Below, piece by piece: positions 1-5,221 of a stretch of 5,221 bases of DNA. Within the stretch, counting starts at the first letter, position 1, and the number at the start of each line of letters is the position of its first letter. The translations under genes were made by a program, and so were the position numbers. Where the stretch lies: the NCBI GenBank assembly GCA_016295895.1, contig JAEDKI010000136.1, forward strand, positions 1-5,221, given 5' to 3'. The notes under the pieces are model-generated. The model had not been told where the DNA came from and did not search any database. It was given only the letters and a program-made list of their open reading frames with translations. The stretch comes from Clostridiaceae bacterium (GTDB taxonomy: Bacteria; Bacillota; Clostridia; Oscillospirales; Acutalibacteraceae).

Positions 1-1
1 A

Positions 2-37
2 AAATACAGCCTGCAAATAGTGTTGCAAGCTGTATTT
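2..37 (-). terminator. Intrinsic terminator of the leftward ABC-transporter operon
   Basis: Arms at 2-16 and 23-37 form a 15-bp hairpin with a 6-base loop. Position 11 opposite 28 is a C/A mismatch if read on the + strand but a G-U pair in leftward RNA, so the fold is fully paired only in that direction. In leftward RNA the 3' arm ends in four U residues at the window edge, and any further U-tract lies outside. The hairpin starts 31 bases past the permease stop codon, as expected for the end of this operon. Confidence 0.75.
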
Positions 38-68
38 AAAGGCTTTATTATGATGATAATTATTCTGA

Positions 69-854
69 TTATTTGATATCCTTTTTTGCGTATTTAATGA
101 ACCCGGCAGTAACTCCGACGGCGAGCAGAACCATTCCTGCCGCAAGATATCTGATATTAATTGCGTTTTCGGAAATAATTTCAGAGCCGTCGGTATAGCC
201 GAAAGGTGTTAAATACTTTAACAATTCCGCTTTTTCAGAGAGATTGGATATAATATTCATAAAATAGAATACTGTTGCAATTCCAAGCCCGACGCCGATG
301 CCGCTGCGGCTGATAAATGCGGAAATACCGAATGTCAAGCCTGCCGTCTCAAGTTGCATAATGTAATATGACAGGAAAAGCAGAGATAATGTTTTTATCG
401 GAGCTTTTTCTCCGATAAAGGCAATTGACAGCGCAGTTGCAGCAACGCAAATTGCATTCAATACCGTAATCTGAGCAAATACGGCACACAGCTTTTCAAA
501 AAGAACTTTTACTCTTGAAACGGGATGTGTAAGCAAAAATTCTGCGGTATGTTCCTTTTCTTCTTTAGCCAAGGCTGATATACCGAGCAGAGCGGCAAAG
601 AATGCTCCGCCCAAACCGAGAATGTTACCGCATTCAACGCCGAAAAAGCCGATGAATTCGCCGAAGTTTATTTTATCCATTCCGAATGCCTGAGAAAACC
701 CTCCCATTTCTGCAAACATTGCTCCGACATCACCCATCTGAGTTGACATTTCAGGGTAAATCAGAACGCAAATGCAAATCATAAATGCAATTGAAACCGA
801 CCATATGAGCAGAGATGTTTTGCCCTGCCTGAGTTCATGCTTAAAGATTGTCAT
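69..854 (-). CDS. ABC-2 type transporter permease
   Basis: This is the membrane subunit of an ABC exporter, 261 residues from the chosen start. About six hydrophobic segments are visible, near residues 15-33, 77-95, 122-147, 155-180, 185-203 and 236-253. A charged cytoplasmic stretch between the second and third (KEEKEHTAEFLLTHPVSR, about 97-114) is a typical ABC-2/NosY-BcrB-type signature. It presumably pairs with the ATPase encoded just upstream, whose 3' end it overlaps by 14 bases, so the two are likely translationally coupled. The start at 854 has an AAGGAGG site 9 bases upstream; a longer reading from 899 would add 15 residues without such a site. The substrate cannot be told from sequence: the family includes exporters of peptides, lipids and drugs. 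No truncation is evident. Confidence 0.88.
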   Translation of the reverse strand: MTIFKHELRQGKTSLLIWSVSIAFMICICVLIYPEMSTQMGDVGAMFAEMGGFSQAFGMDKINFGEFIGFFGVECGNILGLGGAFFAALLGISALAKEEKEHTAEFLLTHPVSRVKVLFEKLCAVFAQITVLNAICVAATALSIAFIGEKAPIKTLSLLFLSYYIMQLETAGLTFGISAFISRSGIGVGLGIATVFYFMNIISNLSEKAELLKYLTPFGYTDGSEIISENAINIRYLAAGMVLLAVGVTAGFIKYAKKDIK

Positions 855-1731
855 TACCGTTTCCCTCCTTTGCATAAAAATGCATAAACACTTCTTCAAG
901 ATCAGGCTCAGAGACGGTAAAATCAGATATCGTAAGCGTTGAGAGAGCCTTAAGCAAAATGTCGGGTTTTCCGCCGTAAAGGAAGCTGACGGAATTCTGC
1001 GTTGAAGTAATATCCTTGATATCGGGGATTTCCGGCGGCTTGTTGATTCCGCTCAGAGTTACCCGCTTTGCTTCCGTGTGGCTGAGATTCTTAATACTGT
1101 CGCTGACAAGGATTTTTCCGTCTTTGATAACGGCGGCGTGCTTGCAATGCTGCTGGATTTCGGAAAGTATATGTGAAGAAAGAAAAACGGTTGCACCCTC
1201 ATCGTTTCGCTCTTTCAGCAGAGCAAAGAATTCTCTTTGCATAAGAGGATCAAGCCCGCTTGTCGGTTCATCAAGGATATAAAGCTTCGGCTTGTGCTGT
1301 AATGCGCAGACAATGCCGACCTTTTTTCTGTTTCCGAGCGATAACTCATCTATTTTTCTTGATGTATCAACCTCAAGGCGTTCGCAGAGCTTTTTCGCTT
1401 CCCGAGAGCAATCCTTCTTTCTCAGGTCTGCCGAAAAACGGAGAATATCTTTAATTTTCATTCCGCCGTAAAACAGAGTTTCCGAGGGGAGATATCCGAT
1501 ATCCGAAAGAATATCCGTTCTTTTTTCGGAAATATTTCTGCCGCATATTTCCGCAGATCCGCTTGTCGGGGAGATAAGTCCAAGCAGGGTTCTTATGGTC
1601 GTGCTTTTTCCTGCGCCGTTCGGGCCGATAAAGCCGAAAAAGTCGCCTTGCTCAACCGAAAGGCTGACATCGATTATTCCCCGTGACTTGCCGTAATATT
1701 TTGTCAGATTATGAGTTGAAACAGCATTCAT
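841..1731 (-). CDS. ABC transporter ATP-binding protein
   Basis: This is the cytoplasmic ATPase that drives the adjacent permease, 296 residues. The Walker A motif GPNGAGKST is at residues 36-44, Walker B LYILDEP at 150-156 with the catalytic Glu at 155, the D-loop SGLD follows, and the H-loop His is at 187 (SSHILSE). The signature motif is LSLGN (130-134) rather than LSGGQ, and the Q-loop region reads GYLPSE (79-84) without Gln. Both variants are familiar in the BcrA/CcmA-like exporter ATPases, as is the C-terminal extension ending in DLEEVFMHFYA. The ATG at 1731 overlaps the TGA of the regulator gene in an ATGA arrangement and has AGGAGG 7 bases upstream. The gene lies in the middle of the regulator-ATPase-permease operon. 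The substrate is unknown. Confidence 0.93.
   Translation of the reverse strand: MNAVSTHNLTKYYGKSRGIIDVSLSVEQGDFFGFIGPNGAGKSTTIRTLLGLISPTSGSAEICGRNISEKRTDILSDIGYLPSETLFYGGMKIKDILRFSADLRKKDCSREAKKLCERLEVDTSRKIDELSLGNRKKVGIVCALQHKPKLYILDEPTSGLDPLMQREFFALLKERNDEGATVFLSSHILSEIQQHCKHAAVIKDGKILVSDSIKNLSHTEAKRVTLSGINKPPEIPDIKDITSTQNSVSFLYGGKPDILLKALSTLTISDFTVSEPDLEEVFMHFYAKEGNGNDNL
864..870 (-). promoter_or_regulatory. Ribosome binding site that fixes the permease start
   Basis: AAGGAGG on the minus strand lies 9 bases before the ATG at 854, inside the last codons of the ATPase gene. It supports 854 over the in-frame ATG at 899. Confidence 0.8.
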
Positions 1732-2348
1732 TTCGATTCCTCCTTTTTGCCGTAAACCGATTTCCAGAATGTCAAAAGCTGTTTAAAATCCTTTTCCATT
1801 TGCGCCGCATCAGGTTCGCCTTTTTGGAGCATTTCCCAAAGATAACCCTCAGCCGCCCAATACATTTCACGGTACATCATCTGCAAATCAAGGCCTTCAA
1901 CAAAATCGTCGGGATTCAGGGCGGAAAGCGATTTTGCCGCCTTTCTGTCAAAATATTTGCTGTAGCTTTTTCTTATTTCCGCATTTATCTGCGGGTCTTT
2001 TTCATAAAAAGCTTTGATGGTGAAAGCCGCCATATGAGGATATTTTTCCATTATCTTAAATTTTGCTTTCATGCCCCGTTCCATCATTTCAAACAGATCG
2101 GTCGGTTCGTAGCATTTATATTCGTTCAGATATTTTAATGTTATTTCTGCGCCTTTGTCCCACAGAAACATATAAAGATCTTTCTTGTTTTGAAAATAGT
2201 GAAACAGCAGCGATTTGCTGATGCCCGCTGCATCGGCAATCTCGCTCATCGGGCTTTTTTTGTAGCTGTTTTCAGAAAAAACTCTGAAGCCTGCTTCAAT
2301 GATTCTTTGCTGTTTTTCATCGGGAAGATTATAAAATTTTTCGTTCAT
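1728..2348 (-). CDS. TetR/AcrR-family transcriptional regulator
   Basis: This is a ligand-responsive DNA-binding repressor of 206 residues, normal for the family. The N-terminal helix-turn-helix domain spans about residues 10-60, with the turn and recognition helix around 34-53 (MSEIADAAGISKSLLFHYF) followed by NKKDLY, the usual TetR pattern. The rest is a predicted all-helical ligand-binding and dimerisation domain rich in aromatic and Met residues (about 155-175), with no recognisable ligand. As first gene of the operon it probably represses itself and the ABC transporter; a palindrome at its promoter fits this. The start at 2348 has AAAGGG 8 bases upstream. The in-frame ATG at 2387 overlaps the -10 box and lies upstream of the predicted transcript start, so it is rejected. 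The downstream ATPase overlaps its stop by 4 bases. Confidence 0.9.
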   Translation of the reverse strand: MNEKFYNLPDEKQQRIIEAGFRVFSENSYKKSPMSEIADAAGISKSLLFHYFQNKKDLYMFLWDKGAEITLKYLNEYKCYEPTDLFEMMERGMKAKFKIMEKYPHMAAFTIKAFYEKDPQINAEIRKSYSKYFDRKAAKSLSALNPDDFVEGLDLQMMYREMYWAAEGYLWEMLQKGEPDAAQMEKDFKQLLTFWKSVYGKKEESK

Positions 2349-2356
2349 GAAAAACA

Positions 2357-2362
2357 CCCTTT
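2357..2362 (-). promoter_or_regulatory. Ribosome binding site that fixes the regulator start
   Basis: AAAGGG on the minus strand is followed by 8 bases and the ATG at 2348. It supports this start over the in-frame ATG at 2387. Confidence 0.6.
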
Positions 2363-2364
2363 CT

Positions 2365-2381
2365 TCGACCGCTGCGGTCAA
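2365..2381. promoter_or_regulatory. Candidate operator of the TetR-family regulator
   Basis: A perfect palindrome with 6-bp arms GACCGC and GCGGTC around one base lies at 2367-2379 and sits on the predicted transcription start of the regulator operon. Read on the minus strand the extended site is TTGACCGCAGCGGTCGA. A third copy of the half-site, TTGACCG on the + strand at 2398-2404, lies inside the -35/-10 spacer. TetR-family repressors commonly bind short palindromes overlapping their own promoter; that this protein binds here is inference from position. Confidence 0.6.
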
Positions 2382-2404
2382 TTCCATTATAATTTCGTTG
2401 ACCG
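2375..2404. repeat. Inverted repeat flanking the -10 box
   Basis: CGGTCAA at 2375-2381 and TTGACCG at 2398-2404 form a perfect 7-bp inverted repeat separated by 16 bases that contain the TATAAT box. The left arm is shared with the candidate operator palindrome. The wide separation suggests two binding half-sites rather than an RNA hairpin. Confidence 0.5.
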
Positions 2405-2414
2405 TTTTTGTGAA
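2386..2414 (-). promoter_or_regulatory. Sigma-A type promoter of the regulator/ABC operon
   Basis: On the minus strand a -35 box TTCACA (2409-2414, one mismatch to TTGACA) is followed by a 17-base spacer and a perfect TATAAT at 2386-2391. The predicted transcription start is near 2379, giving a leader of about 31 bases before the regulator ATG. Confidence 0.75.
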
Positions 2415-2442
2415 GACCCCTTGAAAAAATTATTTCTGAATA

Positions 2443-2470
2443 TTTACATTTAACATTTTAATGATATAAT
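2443..2470 (+). promoter_or_regulatory. Candidate upstream promoter of the GlmU-like/glmM operon
   Basis: TTTACA at 2443-2448, a 16-base spacer and a perfect TATAAT at 2465-2470 form a plausible sigma-A promoter. The transcript would start near 2477 and have a leader of about 98 bases. The region is AT-rich, so chance matches are possible. Confidence 0.5.
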
Positions 2471-2480
2471 ATTAAAGGTT

Positions 2481-2509
2481 TTGAAATGAATTCAAACGGT
2501 TTTTATGAT
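2481..2509 (+). promoter_or_regulatory. Candidate downstream promoter of the GlmU-like/glmM operon
   Basis: TTGAAA at 2481-2486, a 17-base spacer and TATGAT at 2504-2509 each differ from consensus by one base. The predicted start is near 2516, with a leader of about 59 bases. The -35 box lies in the left arm of a short inverted repeat (TTTGAA at 2480-2485, TTCAAA at 2491-2496). It could act with or instead of the promoter at 2443-2470. Confidence 0.5.
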
Positions 2510-2555
2510 ATGATATATTAAAGCTAAGCCTCATATAATAATTCTGTATTACATC

Positions 2556-2567
2556 GGAAAGGATGAT
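2556..2567 (+). promoter_or_regulatory. Ribosome binding site suggesting a TTG start
   Basis: GGAAAGGATGAT is a Shine-Dalgarno-like stretch. Its AAGG directly abuts the ATG at 2563, leaving no spacer for that codon, while the in-frame TTG at 2575 lies 12 bases after the AAGG, or 7 bases if the trailing TGAT also pairs. This favours TTG 2575 as initiator. Confidence 0.5.
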
Positions 2568-2574
2568 AAATAAT

Positions 2575-3228
2575 TTGAAAACAAAAGATTTGCTTGATCT
2601 CAGCAAGTCAGCGGCGGGCGACTACCTTTCAAGGTTTGAATATCCGTGGCAGGCTCTCTTAGGTATTAAAGATTTAATTTTATCTCTCGGCTCAAAACTC
2701 GGGGAGGAATATAACGAGGTTTCTCCGCAAGTATGGGTTCATAAAACCGCAGTTGTTGCCCCGACGGCTTATCTCGGCGCACCCTGCATCATCGGGGCAG
2801 AAACCGAAATTCGCCATTGTGCCTTTATCAGAGGCTCTGCGCTTGTCGGCTGCGGCTGTGTTGTCGGAAACTCCGTTGAGCTTAAAAATGTTATTATTTT
2901 TGACAAAGTTCAGGTTCCGCATTATAATTATGTCGGCGACAGCATTCTCGGCTACCGCTCTCACATGGGCGCAGGCTCAATTACATCAAATGTTAAGTCG
3001 GATAAAAGCCTTGTTGCCGTTAAATCCGGTAATGAAATAATTGAAACGGGTCTTAAAAAGTTCGGTGCAATTCTCGGCGATTTTGTTGAGGTAGGGTGCA
3101 ATTCCGTTCTGAATCCCGGCTCGGTTATAGGCAGAAACACTAATATTTATCCGCTTTCATGCGTTCGTGGCGTTATCCCGTCGGACAGTATTTATAAGAC
3201 CGGCGGAGTTATCGTCAAGAAAAATTGA
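2575..3228 (+). CDS. Left-handed beta-helix acyltransferase-like protein (GlmU C-terminal domain type)
   Basis: This 217-residue protein is made mostly of hexapeptide-repeat turns, visible from about residue 50 to 190 (for example VAPTAYLGAPCIIG, GDFVEVGCNSVLNPGSVIG). It resembles the acetyltransferase half of GlmU and has no N-terminal pyrophosphorylase domain. Compared from memory with E. coli GlmU, it keeps the counterparts of Arg333 (R86), Lys351 (K104), catalytic His363 (H116), Tyr366 (Y119), Asn386 (N139) and Lys392 (K144), in VPHYNYVGD and GAGSITSN; Asn377 appears replaced by His130. A role in acetylating glucosamine-1-phosphate or a related sugar phosphate is inferred. Homologues are often named UDP-GlcNAc pyrophosphorylase, which the missing domain does not support. 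The first 45 or so residues are a short helical cap. glmM follows after 16 bases, so the two are probably one operon. The start could instead be ATG 2563 (221 residues), but its ribosome site has no spacing. Confidence 0.8.
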   Translation: MKTKDLLDLSKSAAGDYLSRFEYPWQALLGIKDLILSLGSKLGEEYNEVSPQVWVHKTAVVAPTAYLGAPCIIGAETEIRHCAFIRGSALVGCGCVVGNSVELKNVIIFDKVQVPHYNYVGDSILGYRSHMGAGSITSNVKSDKSLVAVKSGNEIIETGLKKFGAILGDFVEVGCNSVLNPGSVIGRNTNIYPLSCVRGVIPSDSIYKTGGVIVKKN

Positions 3229-3244
3229 TAAGGAGTTATTCTTT

Positions 3245-4630
3245 ATGGGAAAATATTTCGGCACAGACGGCTTCAGGGGAGAGGCAAACGAGAATTTAAC
3301 AGCCGACCATGCATATAAAGTCGGCAGATTTCTCGGTTGGTATTACGGCGAGCTTAAAAGGCGCTCGGGTTCCGACGAAGCCCCCAGAATCGTTATCGGC
3401 AAGGATACAAGAAGATCAAGCTATATGTTTGAATACACTCTTGTTGCGGGGCTGACCGCATCGGGCGCAGACGCTTATCTGCTTCATGTTACAACAACTC
3501 CGTCGGTTGCTTATGTTGCAAGGGTTGACGGCTTTGACTGCGGAATAATGATTTCCGCAAGCCATAATCCTTATTATGATAACGGAATCAAGCTTATAAA
3601 CAAAGACGGCGAAAAAATCGATGAAGAAACGATAGGCTATGTTGAAGCCTATATTGACGGAAATCTTGAGATTTTCGGTCAAAAGTGGCCGGAAATCCCG
3701 TTTGCCAAAAAAGAAAAAATAGGCAGAACGGTTGACTATGTTGCGGGCAGAAACAGATATATAGGTTATCTGATTTCACTCGGTATGTATTCCTTCAGAG
3801 GAATAAAAGTCGGTCTTGACTGCGCAAACGGCAGTTCATGGAACATTGCAAAGGCTGTTTTTGAGGCTCTCGGCGCAACAACCTATGTTATCAACGCTGA
3901 GCCGAGCGGATTTAATATCAATATGAACGCAGGCTCAACTCATATTGAGGGATTGCAGAAATTTGTTGTTGAAAACGGACTTGATGTCGGATTTGCCTAT
4001 GACGGCGACGCTGACCGCTGTCTTTGCGTTGATGAAAAGGGAAATGTTTTAACGGGCGACCACATTCTTTATATCTGCGCAAAGTATATGAAAGAGAGAG
4101 GAACCCTGCTTAACAATACCGTTGTTACAACGGTTATGTCTAATTTCGGGCTTTATAAAGCGTTTGATGAGCTCGGAATTAATTATGCCAAAACTGCCGT
4201 CGGCGATAAATATGTTTATGAATATATGATGAAAAACAATAACAGAATCGGCGGCGAGCAGTCGGGTCACATAATTTTTTCAAAATACGCCTCAACGGGT
4301 GACGGAATTCTTACGAGCCTTAAGATGATGGAGGTTATGCTTGCAAAAGAACAGCCGTTGAGCAAGCTTGCTGAGCCTCTTGTTATCTTTCCGCAGGTTT
4401 TAACAAATGTCAGAGTATCCGACAAAGCGGCGGCACAGAATGACCCCGATGTTAAGGCGGCGGTTGAAAAAGCCGCAGATGCTCTCGGCGATTCGGGCAG
4501 AATCCTCGTCAGAGAATCGGGAACCGAACCCGTTGTAAGAGTTATGGTTGAGGCTTCCTCAGAGGAGCTTTGCAGAAAATATGTTGAAAGCGTTGTTGAT
4601 GTAATAAAAGAAAAAGGTTATTGCAATTAA
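3245..4630 (+). CDS. glmM: Phosphoglucosamine mutase
   Basis: This cytoplasmic enzyme interconverts glucosamine-6-phosphate and glucosamine-1-phosphate on the path to UDP-GlcNAc. It has 461 residues, close to the usual 445-460 of the family. All four alpha-D-phosphohexomutase signatures are present: the phosphoserine loop ISASHNP with Ser106, the magnesium loop DGDADR at 253-258, the sugar-binding loop GGEQSGH at 336-342, and the phosphate-binding loop RESGTEP at 423-429 followed by VVRVMVE, typical of GlmM. The N-terminus reads YFGTDGFRGEAN, slightly unlike the common FGTDGVRGxAN, so it may belong to a clostridial subgroup or be a second mutase; phosphomannomutase or phosphoglucomutase activity is less likely. 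The ATG at 3245 has AAGGAG 9 bases upstream; a longer reading from 3167 would overlap the previous gene and is rejected. It lies 16 bases after the GlmU-like gene, pointing to co-transcription. Confidence 0.87.
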   Translation: MGKYFGTDGFRGEANENLTADHAYKVGRFLGWYYGELKRRSGSDEAPRIVIGKDTRRSSYMFEYTLVAGLTASGADAYLLHVTTTPSVAYVARVDGFDCGIMISASHNPYYDNGIKLINKDGEKIDEETIGYVEAYIDGNLEIFGQKWPEIPFAKKEKIGRTVDYVAGRNRYIGYLISLGMYSFRGIKVGLDCANGSSWNIAKAVFEALGATTYVINAEPSGFNINMNAGSTHIEGLQKFVVENGLDVGFAYDGDADRCLCVDEKGNVLTGDHILYICAKYMKERGTLLNNTVVTTVMSNFGLYKAFDELGINYAKTAVGDKYVYEYMMKNNNRIGGEQSGHIIFSKYASTGDGILTSLKMMEVMLAKEQPLSKLAEPLVIFPQVLTNVRVSDKAAAQNDPDVKAAVEKAADALGDSGRILVRESGTEPVVRVMVEASSEELCRKYVESVVDVIKEKGYCN

Positions 4631-4646
4631 ATAAAAAATATACAAA

Positions 4647-4678
4647 AAACCTCTGCGGATTCTGCTCCGCAGAGGTTT
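4647..4678. terminator. Shared intrinsic terminator between glmM and dapF
   Basis: Perfect 13-bp arms at 4647-4659 and 4666-4678 with a 6-base loop form a GC-rich hairpin between two convergent genes. It starts 16 bases after the glmM stop and ends 15 bases before the dapF stop. Leftward RNA continues into six U residues and then a U-rich stretch, a strong terminator for dapF. Rightward RNA has only three U residues before GC, so termination of glmM may be weaker. Confidence 0.88.
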
Positions 4679-4693
4679 GCTGTTAATATGGGA

Positions 4694-5221
4694 TTAATAT
4701 TCAAGGCTTCCCTCAAACACAAGCTTGGTTGTGCCCGTGAGATAAACTCCGTCATCCGAATAGTTGACGATAAGATCGCCGCCTTTAACCTTAACGGTTA
4801 TGTCGGTGTTCTTTTTGCAGAATCCGTTTTCAACAGCGGCAACAACAGCGGCGCATGCGCCCGTGCCGCAGGCGAGCGTTTCTCCGTTGCCTCTTTCCCA
4901 AACTCTCATTTTAAGAGTGGTTTCGTTGACAACTCTGACGAATTCCGTGTTGACTCTGTGGGCGAAAATATCGGCTTTCTCAAAACGGGGACCGATTTTC
5001 TCAATGTCAATTGTGTCAACTCTCGGGCAGAAAAGAACGCAATGCGGGTTGCCCATTGAAACGCAGGTGATGTTATAATCCGTGCCTGCCAATGTTACGG
5101 GGTAATTTATAAATTTGTTGTGGCCGACGGTGCTTGTAACGGCGTTATCAAGGTCGGGCATGCCCATGTTTGCGCAGACAGAGCTGACCTTGCCGTTTGA
5201 AATATAGAGCTGAACGCTCTT
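4694..5221 (-). CDS. dapF: Diaminopimelate epimerase, C-terminal part (runs off the right edge)
   Basis: This cytoplasmic enzyme converts LL- to meso-diaminopimelate for lysine and peptidoglycan synthesis, without cofactor. The visible 175 residues are the C-terminal part of a protein usually about 270-280 long, so roughly the first 100, including the first catalytic Cys, lie beyond the window. Visible family motifs are NMGMP, the MGNPH substrate loop, RVNTEFV, and ERGNGETLACGTGACA, which holds the second catalytic Cys (codon 4868-4870) and the Glu-Arg pair that binds substrate. The reading frame stays open to position 5221 with residues that fit the family upstream of the internal Met at 5167, so that Met is not the true start. 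The gene is convergent with glmM and ends at the shared terminator. No damage is seen. Confidence 0.93.
   Translation of the reverse strand, partial: KSVQLYISNGKVSSVCANMGMPDLDNAVTSTVGHNKFINYPVTLAGTDYNITCVSMGNPHCVLFCPRVDTIDIEKIGPRFEKADIFAHRVNTEFVRVVNETTLKMRVWERGNGETLACGTGACAAVVAAVENGFCKKNTDITVKVKGGDLIVNYSDDGVYLTGTTKLVFEGSLEY

Noticed and set aside
1016..1454. Two + strand open frames opposite the ABC ATPase
   Set aside because: They mirror a strongly conserved ATPase and lack ribosome sites or domain similarity.
1683..2138. A 151-codon open frame on the + strand opposite the TetR-family gene
   Set aside because: It is antisense to a well-supported conserved gene, has no good ribosome site and no recognisable domain.
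2349..2387. A 13-residue N-terminal extension of the TetR-family regulator
   Set aside because: Its ATG overlaps the -10 box and would lie upstream of the predicted transcript start.
2477..2574. Possible riboswitch or glmS-type ribozyme in the leader of the GlmU-like/glmM operon
   Set aside because: The leader is short and AT-rich with only a 6-bp weak inverted repeat; no conserved riboswitch core or terminator-antiterminator pair is visible.
3167..3244. A 26-residue N-terminal extension of glmM
   Set aside because: It overlaps the 3' end of the GlmU-like gene in another frame, and the family N-terminus (GKYFGTDG) begins at 3245 behind an AAGGAG site.
4688..5078. Two overlapping + strand open frames opposite dapF
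   Set aside because: Both are antisense to a gene with clear family motifs; the apparent protein sequence is low in structure and has no ribosome site.

Overview
The window looks like chromosomal DNA from a low-to-moderate GC member of the Firmicutes, most likely a gut-type clostridium near Ruminococcaceae/Oscillospiraceae. This is inferred from the strong AAGGAGG-type ribosome binding sites, sigma-A-like promoters, short intergenic gaps and protein flavour; no ribosomal marker is present to fix the taxon. I see no insertion sequence, phage gene, CRISPR array, tRNA or rRNA.

Layout. (1) Positions 2-37 hold an intrinsic terminator for leftward transcription. (2) Positions 69-2348 are a leftward three-gene operon: a TetR/AcrR-family repressor, an ABC-transporter ATPase and an ABC-2 type permease. 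The genes are joined by a 4-base ATGA overlap and a 14-base overlap. (3) Positions 2349-2574 are a divergent control region. Going left it has a good promoter with a palindrome over its predicted transcription start, probably the repressor's own operator. Going right it has two overlapping candidate promoters. (4) Positions 2575-4630 are a rightward two-gene operon: a stand-alone left-handed beta-helix protein resembling the acetyltransferase half of GlmU, then phosphoglucosamine mutase (glmM). (5) Positions 4647-4678 are a shared hairpin terminator between convergent genes. (6) From 4694 to the right edge lies the C-terminal part of a leftward diaminopimelate epimerase gene (dapF).

How it works together. 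The left operon reads as a self-regulated export system: the repressor senses an unknown ligand and controls itself and a two-component ABC exporter whose substrate the sequence does not reveal. The right half concerns cell-wall precursors. GlmM makes glucosamine-1-phosphate, the substrate acetylated by GlmU, and the neighbouring beta-helix protein keeps most GlmU acetyltransferase active-site positions while lacking the uridylyltransferase domain. DapF makes meso-diaminopimelate for lysine and peptidoglycan. The gene families are all known. The most interesting items are the GlmU-like half-protein paired with glmM and the repeated half-sites around the repressor promoter.
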